From an uncultured Oscillospiraceae bacterium (GTDB taxonomy: Bacteria > Bacillota > Clostridia > Oscillospirales > Oscillospiraceae): a stretch of 5,020 bases of DNA. A model generated the notes under the pieces. It was not told the origin of the DNA and made no database searches. It saw only the letters and a list, made by a program, of their open reading frames with translations. Made by a program: the position numbers and the translations under genes. Position 1 is the first letter of the stretch; the number at the start of each line of letters is the position of its first letter. The stretch is taken from assembly GCA_944385195.1 (NCBI GenBank), contig CALWWH010000228.1, forward strand, positions 1 to 5,020. Reading direction: 5' to 3'. Below, piece after piece: positions 1 to 5,020 of this stretch.

Positions 1-1240
1 CATCCCCCACCAGGTACACACTCCCGCAGACCAGCACCATCTCCCCAGGCTCCGCCTCGGCGCAGGCCTGATCCAGAGCTGCCTTGACGCTCTGGCAAGC
101 AGTCGCCGGGCAGTACGCCCCGGCAACTGCCGCCAGCTCCACCGCGGGCATTGCCCTGGGCCAGTCTACCGCGCAAGCGTAGAGCCGTTTGGCACGCTTT
201 GCAACCGCAGGAATGCAGATATCAGTGGCCTTATCGCTCATCATGCCCATGACAACACGCAGAGGCACACCGGTAAACAGATCGTCCAGCGCTTTTCCCA
301 GCGTCGCCACACCGGCTGGATTGTGCCCCGCATCCAGGAGGATATCAGGGGTGCCGGGGATATATTGCAGGCGAGCAGGCCAGACTGCACTGGCAATGCC
401 GGTCTGGATGGTCTCCACTGGAATGCCGATGGCCTTGCAGATGGCGTAGGCAGCCACTGCATTATCAACCTGGTGGCGGCCCAGCAAGGGTACATGCAGC
501 TCCACACCATCCACAATACACTCCGTGCCATGTCTGGAGACAGACTTGATCTCCAAAGAGAGCTCGGAGGCGTCGATCAGCTTTGCTCCGACGGTCTGTG
601 CGGCCTTGCGGATGACCTCCATAGCCTCCTCCGGCTGCCCGGCAGAGACAACCACCTGGCTGCCCGGTTTGATGATGCCGGACTTGTCGGCGGCAATCTC
701 AGCGACGGTGTTGCCCAAGGTCTTCTGATGATCAAGGGAGACGGGCGCAATGCAGGCGCAGACAGGGGGGTCAATCACGTTTGTGCAGTCCAGACGGCCG
801 CCAATCCCCACTTCCAGGACCACGTAGTCGCAGTTGCAGCTGGCAAAGTAGCAGAATCCTACCGCAGTGACGATCTCAAACTCGGTCGCTGGATCGTAGC
901 CCTCCGCCTCCAGCTGCTCCTCCACGCTGCGGATCTTGCTGGTAATCTCCGCCAGCTTCTCCTTCGGGATCGGCTCGCCGTTGACCTGGAAGCGCTCTTC
1001 AAAGTGCACCAGATAGGGGGAGGTAAACAGGCCAACCTTGAACCCAGCGGCGCGCAGAACGCTGTGGACGAAAGCGCAGGTGCTGCCCTTGCCGTTGGTG
1101 CCCGTCACATGGACGTACTTGCCCTGTTTGTGGGGAGATCCCAGCCGCTCCAGCAGGCGGTGAACCTTGCTCAGGTCCGTCCGTCGGGCAGAAAACTTAG
1201 GCCTGCCGTGGATATAGTTAACACTCTCTTCGTAGGTCAT
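1..1240 (-). CDS. folC: Bifunctional folylpolyglutamate synthase / dihydrofolate synthase, 3' end cut by window edge
   Basis: This Mur-ligase-family enzyme uses ATP to add glutamate to folates, and in many bacteria to dihydropteroate, in the cytoplasm. My translation gives 413 residues from the ATG at 1240 to the edge without a stop. Visible motifs are the P-loop VTGTNGKGST (45-54), TSPYL (73-77) with FEERFQVNG (80-88), EVGIGGRLD (143-151), SLDHQKTLG (168-176), and ADKSGIIKPG (184-193), whose Lys186 matches the lysine that is carbamylated in the family. The second domain shows LGRHQVDNA (253-261), WPARLQ (287-292) and LDAGHNP (302-308). The usual form of the last motif is DGAHNP, so two residues are swapped here. 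The family is about 420-440 residues long and the last ones seen, CGSVYLVGD, resemble its C-terminus, so only roughly 10-25 residues should be missing. The start overlaps the valS stop as ATGA, which implies translational coupling. Whether it has both activities cannot be read from sequence alone. Confidence 0.95.
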   Translation of the reverse strand, partial: MTYEESVNYIHGRPKFSARRTDLSKVHRLLERLGSPHKQGKYVHVTGTNGKGSTCAFVHSVLRAAGFKVGLFTSPYLVHFEERFQVNGEPIPKEKLAEITSKIRSVEEQLEAEGYDPATEFEIVTAVGFCYFASCNCDYVVLEVGIGGRLDCTNVIDPPVCACIAPVSLDHQKTLGNTVAEIAADKSGIIKPGSQVVVSAGQPEEAMEVIRKAAQTVGAKLIDASELSLEIKSVSRHGTECIVDGVELHVPLLGRHQVDNAVAAYAICKAIGIPVETIQTGIASAVWPARLQYIPGTPDILLDAGHNPAGVATLGKALDDLFTGVPLRVVMGMMSDKATDICIPAVAKRAKRLYACAVDWPRAMPAVELAAVAGAYCPATACQSVKAALDQACAEAEPGEMVLVCGSVYLVGD

Positions 1241-3876
1241 ACTTGCAACCTCTTTTCACTCTGTTCCAGCTGCTCCAGCATCTGGCGCAGTTTCTCAGCC
1301 TTTTCCCTCTCACCAGCCACAACAGCTTCCGGCGCTTTGGCCAGGAATCCGGGGTTAGACAGTTTTTTCTCAATGCCAGCCAGATTCTTTTCTGCGTTGA
1401 CGCGCTCCTTGGCGATACGGGCCAGCTCTTTCTCGATGTCGACCAGCTGATCCATGGGCAGGTACAGATGTGCCGCAGCCGTGACAGCCGCCGCCATGCG
1501 TTCCGCGCCCTCGGGAGCACTTGCCTGGACAATGACCTGATCCGCGCTGGCCAGTCGGACAAAGAAGGCCACCCCGGCCTCAAAGGCTGCGGGCTGCTCT
1601 GTCACAACATACAGCGTACTCTTGCGGCTCTGGGGAACGTTCATCTCGGAGCGCAGGTTGCGCACCGCGCGAATGGCATTCATGACCATCTCCATCTCCG
1701 CCCCCTCTACAGGGAAGGACAGGGACTCATCCGCCACAGGCCACTGGGCGACCATGATGCTCTCTCCCTCGTGGGGCAGTGCCTGCCAGATTTCCTCCGT
1801 GATAAAGGGCATGAAGGGATGCAGCAGCCTCAGCAGCTGATCGAGCACGTAGACCAGCACCTGCTGGGCCGTCGTCTTGGCGGTCTCGTCCTGGCCATAG
1901 AGGCGCGCCTTGGTCATCTCGATGAACCAGTCGCAATAGGTGTCCCAGATAAAATCATAGACCTTTTGAACGGCGATGCCCAGCTCGTATTTTTCCAGGT
2001 TGTTGGTGACCTCCCCGATGAGGACATTCAGCTTGGAGAGCACCCACTTATCCTCGCGAGCCAGCAGCCCAGCATCCGGCAGCTGATTTTTTTCGATGGT
2101 CAGATTCATCAGCACAAAGCGACTGGCATTCCATAGTTTATTGGCAAAGTTGCGCATGGACTCGCAGCGCTCGACATAAAAGCGCATGTCGTTGCCAGGG
2201 CTGTTGCCGGAGACCATGTTCATGCGCAGCGCGTCACAGCCATACTGATCGATCATCTCCAGCGGGTCAATGCCGTTGCCCAGAGACTTCGACATTTTAC
2301 GGCCCTTGTCGTCACGCACCAGGCCGTGAATGAGAACTGTCTCAAACGGAACTTTCTTCATATGCTCCAGGCCGGAGACGATCATGCGGGAGACCCAGAA
2401 GGTGATGATGTCATACCCGGTGACCAGAACGCTGGTGGGATAGAAATACGCCAAATCCTCCGTTGCCTCAGGCCAGCCCAAGGTAGAGAAAGGCCAAAGG
2501 GCAGAGCTAAACCAGGTATCCAGCACATCGGGGTCGCGCTCAATGTGCGCGCTGCCACAGTGCTCGCAGACTTGTGGGTCCTCCCGGGAGCAGGTCATTT
2601 TTCCGCAGTCGGCGCAGTACCAGACAGGAATCTGATGTCCCCACCACAACTGGCGGGAAATACACCAGTCATGCAGATTTTCCATCCAGTTAAGATAGTT
2701 CTTCGTAAAGCGCTCGGGAACAAAGGTGGTTTCCCCATCCTTGACCGCCCGGATAGCTTCCTTGGCCAGGGGCCCCATTTTGACAAACCACTGCGCTGAG
2801 ACGATGGGCTCGACGTCATTGCCGCAGCGATAGCACGTACCAACGTTGTGCTGATGCTCCTCAATTTTCTGCAACAGGCCCATCGCATCCAGATCGGCAA
2901 CAATCGCCTTGCGGGCCTCATAGCGGTCCATACCCTGATACTTACCGCCCAGTTCATTGACGCAGCCATTGTCATCCAGAACGCGGATCATCTCCAGGTT
3001 GTGGCGCAGGCCGACCTCAAAGTCGTTGGGGTCATGGGCAGGCGTCATCTTGACGCAGCCGGTGCCGAACTCCTGGTCCACGTACTCGTCGGCGACGATG
3101 GGGATTTCACGGTTCATCAAGGGGAGCAGACAGGTCTTTCCAATCAGGTCCTGATAACGCTCATCGTTGGGATTGACTGCCACGCCGGAGTCCCCCAGCA
3201 TGGTCTCAGGGCGGGTGGTGGCCACGACGACATACCGTCCCTCCTGGCCCACAATGGGATACTTGAGGTACCATAAATTTCCGGGCTTGTCTTTGTACTC
3301 GACCTCGGCATCCGACAGGGCAGTGACGCAGTGGGGGCACCAGTTGACGATACGGGAGCCTTTGTAGATGAGGCCCTTCTCATACAGCGAGACGAAAACC
3401 TCCCGAACGGCCCGGGAACAGCCCTCGTCCATGGTGAATCGGGCGCGGTTCCAGTCGCAGGAGGCGCCCATTTTCTTCTGCTGCTGCACGATGCGGTTGC
3501 CGTATTGATTCTTCCAGTCCCAGACCCGCTCTAAGAACTTCTCCCGTCCCAGGTCGTGACGGGTCAGGCCCTCCTTGGTGCGCAGCTCCTCCTCGACCTT
3601 GATCTGGGTGGCAATGCCGGCATGGTCGGTGCCGGGAACCCATAGAGCAGCGTATCCCTGCATACGCTTAAAGCGGATTAGGATGTCCTGCAAGGTACAG
3701 TCCATGGCGTGGCCCATGTGCAGCTGACCAGTAACGTTGGGGGGCGGCATGACGATGGTAAAGGGTTTCTTTTCCGGGTCACGCTTGGTGGAAAAATATC
3801 CGCCTTTCTCCCACATTTCATAAATTCGGTTTTCGACCTGCTGCGGGTCATAGATCTTTGGCAGTTCTTTCGGCAT
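1237..3876 (-). CDS. valS: Valyl-tRNA synthetase (class Ia), cysteine-rich zinc-binding type
   Basis: The enzyme charges tRNA-Val with valine using ATP and hydrolyses mischarged Thr-tRNA-Val. The 879 residues match the family's full length (about 880). The class I HIGH motif is HMGH (53-56), after PPPNVTG (44-50). The KMSKS motif is intact at 527-531. The CP1 editing domain shows ATTRPETMLGD (219-229) and TPAHDPNDFEVG (278-289); Asp282 is the likely counterpart of the editing aspartate known in Thermus ValRS. DWCISRQLWWGHQIP (403-417), DVLDTWFSSALWPFSTLGWP (450-469) and TGYDIITFWVSRM (486-498) are typical ValRS signatures. Cysteine pairs at 180/183, 348/351, 421/424 and 437/440 suggest two four-cysteine zinc sites, as in Thermus-type enzymes and unlike E. 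coli ValRS. The anticodon-binding domain follows (about 600-740, with DFIWDTYCDWFIE at 641-653), then a C-terminal coiled coil (about 810-877) of the kind that contacts tRNA. Expression is probably controlled by the T-box leader upstream. The stop overlaps folC by four bases. Confidence 0.98.
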   Translation of the reverse strand: MPKELPKIYDPQQVENRIYEMWEKGGYFSTKRDPEKKPFTIVMPPPNVTGQLHMGHAMDCTLQDILIRFKRMQGYAALWVPGTDHAGIATQIKVEEELRTKEGLTRHDLGREKFLERVWDWKNQYGNRIVQQQKKMGASCDWNRARFTMDEGCSRAVREVFVSLYEKGLIYKGSRIVNWCPHCVTALSDAEVEYKDKPGNLWYLKYPIVGQEGRYVVVATTRPETMLGDSGVAVNPNDERYQDLIGKTCLLPLMNREIPIVADEYVDQEFGTGCVKMTPAHDPNDFEVGLRHNLEMIRVLDDNGCVNELGGKYQGMDRYEARKAIVADLDAMGLLQKIEEHQHNVGTCYRCGNDVEPIVSAQWFVKMGPLAKEAIRAVKDGETTFVPERFTKNYLNWMENLHDWCISRQLWWGHQIPVWYCADCGKMTCSREDPQVCEHCGSAHIERDPDVLDTWFSSALWPFSTLGWPEATEDLAYFYPTSVLVTGYDIITFWVSRMIVSGLEHMKKVPFETVLIHGLVRDDKGRKMSKSLGNGIDPLEMIDQYGCDALRMNMVSGNSPGNDMRFYVERCESMRNFANKLWNASRFVLMNLTIEKNQLPDAGLLAREDKWVLSKLNVLIGEVTNNLEKYELGIAVQKVYDFIWDTYCDWFIEMTKARLYGQDETAKTTAQQVLVYVLDQLLRLLHPFMPFITEEIWQALPHEGESIMVAQWPVADESLSFPVEGAEMEMVMNAIRAVRNLRSEMNVPQSRKSTLYVVTEQPAAFEAGVAFFVRLASADQVIVQASAPEGAERMAAAVTAAAHLYLPMDQLVDIEKELARIAKERVNAEKNLAGIEKKLSNPGFLAKAPEAVVAGEREKAEKLRQMLEQLEQSEKRLQV
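1249..1254 (-). promoter_or_regulatory. Ribosome binding site of folC, inside the valS 3' end
   Basis: AAGAGG lies 8 bases before the folC ATG, within the last codons of valS. It supports the ATG at 1240 as the start, so folC can be initiated by ribosomes finishing valS as well as independently. No promoter is evident between the two genes. Confidence 0.7.
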
Positions 3877-3883
3877 AATGATT

Positions 3884-3890
3884 CTCCTTT
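3884..3890 (-). promoter_or_regulatory. Ribosome binding site of valS
   Basis: AAAGGAG sits 7 bases before the valS ATG at 3876 and is a near-ideal Shine-Dalgarno sequence. It lies downstream of the T-box terminator, so it is transcribed only when the terminator is not formed. It also fixes the start codon, which agrees with the usual ValRS N-terminus (LPKIYDPQQVE). Confidence 0.9.
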
Positions 3891-3914
3891 ATTTGGGATG
3901 GGGAACGAGCAGCG

Positions 3915-3949
3915 AAAAAAACGCCCCGAACCGAAGACGGTTCAGGGCG
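3915..3949 (-). terminator. Intrinsic terminator of the T-box switch
   Basis: CGCCCTGAACCG pairs over all 12 positions (one G-U) with CGGTTCGGGGCG around a TCTT loop, and seven T's follow directly. It stops transcription before valS when tRNA-Val is charged. No other terminator lies between the upstream gene and valS, so this one probably also ends the coaD transcript. Confidence 0.95.
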
Positions 3950-3972
3950 AAATGATCCGCGGTACCACCTGA
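3942..3972 (-). promoter_or_regulatory. T-box antiterminator
   Basis: The antiterminator folds perfectly. UCAGG pairs with CCUGA (helix A1, 5 bp). A 7-base bulge UGGUACC follows, then GCG pairs with CGC (helix A2, 3 bp) around the loop GAUCAUUU. UGGU (3967-3964) is complementary to a tRNA end ACCA, fitting a discriminator base A as is usual for bacterial tRNA-Val. The 3' side CGCCCUGA is also the 5' side of the terminator stem, so the two structures exclude each other. Confidence 0.92.
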
Positions 3973-4034
3973 TTTCCCTTGCGGGCACTTGGCTTCTGTA
4001 ACGGGAAGACCCGTCGCAGACTCATCGCCTGCGC

Positions 4035-4130
4035 AGCTCCAGGGCGACCTTCGGCACCTCCGGCAGAAGCTTGCACCAACCGCTTCCTCTCTTAAGCCGG
4101 GTGGAGCACCTACTCCTCCCCTTCATCGCT
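4035..4130 (-). other. T-box Stem I
   Basis: Stem I can be traced by hand. The base pairs AGC (4130-4128) with GCT (4037-4035). A kink-turn GATGA/GGA follows, then AGGG (4122-4119) pairs with CCCT (4044-4041). The specifier loop is GAGGAGTA on the ascending strand and GAAGGTCG on the descending strand. Above it, GGTGC (4110-4106) can pair with GTGCC (4057-4053), including wobble pairs, and CGGC with GCCG continues the stem. A GAAGC/GCTTC hairpin carries the distal loop with the conserved AGAGAGG and GGTTGGTGC segments that stack on the tRNA elbow in this class. The upper stem was folded only by eye. Confidence 0.8.
4046..4048 (-). other. T-box specifier codon GUC (valine)
   Basis: GUC lies in the descending side of the specifier loop, one base after the loop-E GAA. 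This is the position expected for the codon that pairs with the tRNA anticodon. GUC codes valine, matching valS downstream, and would be read by tRNA-Val with a GAC anticodon. The placement comes from manual alignment to the known loop architecture. Confidence 0.8.
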
Positions 4131-4149
4131 TTATTGTATATCTGATATC

Positions 4150-4178
4150 ATGGTAGCGCAAAATGCACAGTTTGTCAA
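4150..4178 (-). promoter_or_regulatory. Sigma-A-type promoter of valS-folC
   Basis: A perfect -35 box TTGACA (4178-4173) is followed, after a 17-base spacer, by TACCAT (4155-4150), which matches 4 of 6 positions of TATAAT. Transcription would begin near 4143, about a dozen bases before T-box Stem I. The -35 starts three bases after the TAA of the upstream gene. A better-looking -10 (TACAAT, 4138-4133) is too far from this -35 to be used with it. Confidence 0.75.
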
Positions 4179-4181
4179 GCA

Positions 4182-4682
4182 TTAGATGTCTTCAATAATA
4201 GGAGAAGGCCTGTTGGCACGGGGATTGGTCATGGCCGTAAACTTGCCCCGCGTCTCTCGAATCTGGCCGAGGGTCGCAGCGACAGCCTCTTCCGCCTGAC
4301 GCAGGGACTCTTCAACGTAGGAGTTGGTCACATGCTTCAGTTCGGCGACTTTGTTCTCCGCATTTTTGATGATTTCCGCCGCCTGCTGCTGGGCCGCGGT
4401 GACGATCTCGTCTCGAGAGACCATCTTGCGGGCCCGCTCCTCGGCGGCGCGGCGAATCGTCTCGGCCTCTTTTTTGGCGTTCGTGATGACTTCGTTGCGG
4501 GCCTCGACGATGGTACGGGCTTGTTTGAGCTCGCCCGGTAAATTTGCACTGATCTCATCCAGAAGAGACTGGACCTGATCGCGCTCCAAAACGCACTTAT
4601 TGCCGCTCATGGGCACGTTCCACGCATCCTGCACCATGTCATACAGGGCGCCGATCAGTTCTTCTACGCTGCGATTATCCAT
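4182..4682 (-). CDS. DivIVA / ATP-synthase-b-like coiled-coil protein of unknown function
   Basis: This 166-residue acidic/basic mixed protein has no signal peptide, membrane segment or nucleotide-binding motif that I can see. An N-terminal head (about 1-48) contains VEELIGALYDMVQDAWNVP and LERDQVQSLLDEI. A long alanine-, glutamate- and lysine-rich coiled coil runs through about 50-145, with repeats such as TNAKKEAETIRRAAEERA and AAEIIKNAENKVAEL. A short polar tail with prolines ends in IIEDI. Similar clostridial proteins next to coaD are often labelled ATPase, V-ATPase subunit H-like or DivIVA-like. Those labels reflect coiled-coil similarity, and I see nothing supporting ATP hydrolysis. A scaffold role near the membrane or division site, as for DivIVA, is only inference. 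The start overlaps the coaD end by 8 bases and follows a good RBS, so it probably shares the coaD transcript. Confidence 0.85.
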   Translation of the reverse strand: MDNRSVEELIGALYDMVQDAWNVPMSGNKCVLERDQVQSLLDEISANLPGELKQARTIVEARNEVITNAKKEAETIRRAAEERARKMVSRDEIVTAAQQQAAEIIKNAENKVAELKHVTNSYVEESLRQAEEAVAATLGQIRETRGKFTAMTNPRANRPSPIIEDI

Positions 4683-5020
4683 TTTGCATTCTCCTCAAAT
4701 GAATTCGTTCCGTAAAGTCAGGGATGATCTCTGCAGGCAGGAAATCGGTCAGATCCGCGTCGTAGCGGCCCATCTCCTTGGCCGTGCTGGAGCTCAGATA
4801 CAGGTACTTTTGCTCTGCCATCAAAAACATGGTGTCCAGCTCGTGGTTGAGGTTATGATTGATCATCGACATCATAAACTCATTCTCGAAGTCCGTGACT
4901 GCGCGAAGGCCCTTGATGATCACATTGATGTCATTCTTGCGGGCATATTCCGCCAGCAGCTCGCCGGAACTATCCACCTCTACATTGGGCAGATGACCGG
5001 TCACGCGCCGGATAAAGGCC
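4675..5020 (-). CDS. coaD: Phosphopantetheine adenylyltransferase, C-terminal part (5' end off the window)
   Basis: The enzyme transfers AMP from ATP to 4'-phosphopantetheine to give dephospho-CoA, the fourth step of coenzyme A synthesis. The frame is open to the right edge, leaving 114 residues that begin AFIRRVTGHLPNVEV. The GTG at 5004 is therefore an internal valine codon, not the start. The family has about 160 residues, so roughly 45-50 are missing, including the TxGH nucleotide-binding motif. Visible landmarks, in window numbering, are IIKGLRAVTDFENE (34-47), the central GLRA loop, and LYLSSSTAKEMGRYDADLTDFLP (73-95), which contains the SSSxxKE motif that closes over ATP in nucleotidyltransferases. 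A lysine replaces the arginine that corresponds to E. coli Arg88, and Asn replaces Tyr in DFEYE. Both look like mild clade-specific changes. The TAA stop lies inside the next gene. Confidence 0.95.
   Translation of the reverse strand, partial: AFIRRVTGHLPNVEVDSSGELLAEYARKNDINVIIKGLRAVTDFENEFMMSMINHNLNHELDTMFLMAEQKYLYLSSSTAKEMGRYDADLTDFLPAEIIPDFTERIHLRRMQNG
4691..4696 (-). promoter_or_regulatory. Ribosome binding site of the coiled-coil gene, inside the coaD 3' end
   Basis: GAGGAG lies 8 bases before the ATG at 4682, within the last codons of coaD. It decides this start over a nearer out-of-frame ATG at 4689-4687, which lies only one base from the RBS. Confidence 0.8.

Larger units (their letters stand above)
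3915..4130 (-). ncRNA. T-box riboswitch leader (tRNA-Val sensing) of valS-folC
   Basis: This is a complete T-box leader on the minus strand, upstream of valS. It starts with the typical AGCGATGAAGGGGAG segment, whose GATGA faces GGA as a kink-turn. It continues with the loop-E AGTA, a distal hairpin region around GAGAGGAAGCGGTTGGTGC, and a descending strand with the specifier. Stem III (4020-3995) pairs TCTG/CAGA and ACGGG/CCCGT around a TCTT loop. The T-box AGGTGGTACCGCGG lies at 3970-3957, and a strong terminator ends the leader. In this class, uncharged cognate tRNA pairs its anticodon with the specifier and its 3' end with the T-box bulge, which stabilises the antiterminator and lets RNA polymerase read into the synthetase gene. 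The valine identity rests on the downstream valS, a GUC specifier and the UGGU bulge. Confidence 0.95.

Noticed and set aside
323..1450. 375-codon plus-strand open frame
   Set aside because: It lies antisense to folC and the valS end, both of which carry clear family motifs. Its translation is low in recognisable motifs and is explained by GC-rich codon positions of the real genes.
1243..2136. 297-codon plus-strand open frame opposite valS
   Set aside because: It is fully antisense to a well-supported ValRS region and looks like a mirror of its codons. No family motif is seen.
3709..3972. Plus-strand open frame spanning the valS start and T-box
   Set aside because: It covers the valS start in antisense and crosses the terminator and T-box. 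There is no family similarity.
4143..4150. Palindrome TGATATCA near the valS transcription start as a possible operator
   Set aside because: It is only 8 bases, AT-rich, and has no second copy or flanking symmetry. Control is already explained by the T-box.
4324..4578. Plus-strand open frames opposite the coiled-coil gene
   Set aside because: Alanine/serine/arginine-rich translations are the expected antisense shadow of a Glu/Ala/Lys-rich coiled coil.
4675..5004. coaD starting at the GTG at 5004
   Set aside because: The frame stays open upstream with family-like residues (AFIRR), and the essential N-terminal nucleotide-binding part would be missing. The gene continues off the window.

Overview
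All genes in this window are on the minus strand. They read, from the right edge to the left: coaD (3' part), a DivIVA/ATP-synthase-b-like coiled-coil gene, a promoter with a T-box riboswitch leader, valS (complete), and folC (nearly complete, cut at the left edge). The organism looks like a moderately GC-rich member of the Firmicutes, class Clostridia, possibly an Oscillospiraceae/Ruminococcaceae gut anaerobe. The grounds are a tRNA-Val T-box leader, strong GGAG-type ribosome binding sites, the valS-folC pair (also adjacent in Bacillus subtilis), and coaD followed by a DivIVA-like protein. This placement is inferred from gene content and style; no marker gene was compared.

Right end (about 5020-4182): coaD encodes the enzyme for the fourth step of coenzyme A synthesis (phosphopantetheine adenylyltransferase). 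Its last codons overlap the start of a 166-residue coiled-coil protein by 8 bases, so the two are probably translationally coupled.

Intergenic control region (4181-3877, about 305 bases): a sigma-A-type promoter begins three bases after the upstream stop codon. A classic T-box leader follows: Stem I with a likely GUC (valine) specifier, Stem III, a T-box antiterminator whose UGGU bulge fits an ACCA tRNA end, and a mutually exclusive 12-bp terminator with seven U's. A strong RBS leads into valS.

Left part (3876-1): valS encodes a complete 879-residue valyl-tRNA synthetase of the cysteine-rich, zinc-binding type, with an editing domain and a C-terminal coiled coil. Its TGA stop overlaps the ATG of folC (ATGA), so folate polyglutamylation is probably co-expressed with valS under charged-tRNA-Val control.

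I see no mobile element, CRISPR array, structural tRNA/rRNA gene or unknown multi-gene system. This is a housekeeping region, and the T-box switch is its most informative part. Long plus-strand open frames opposite valS and folC are shadows of the real genes.
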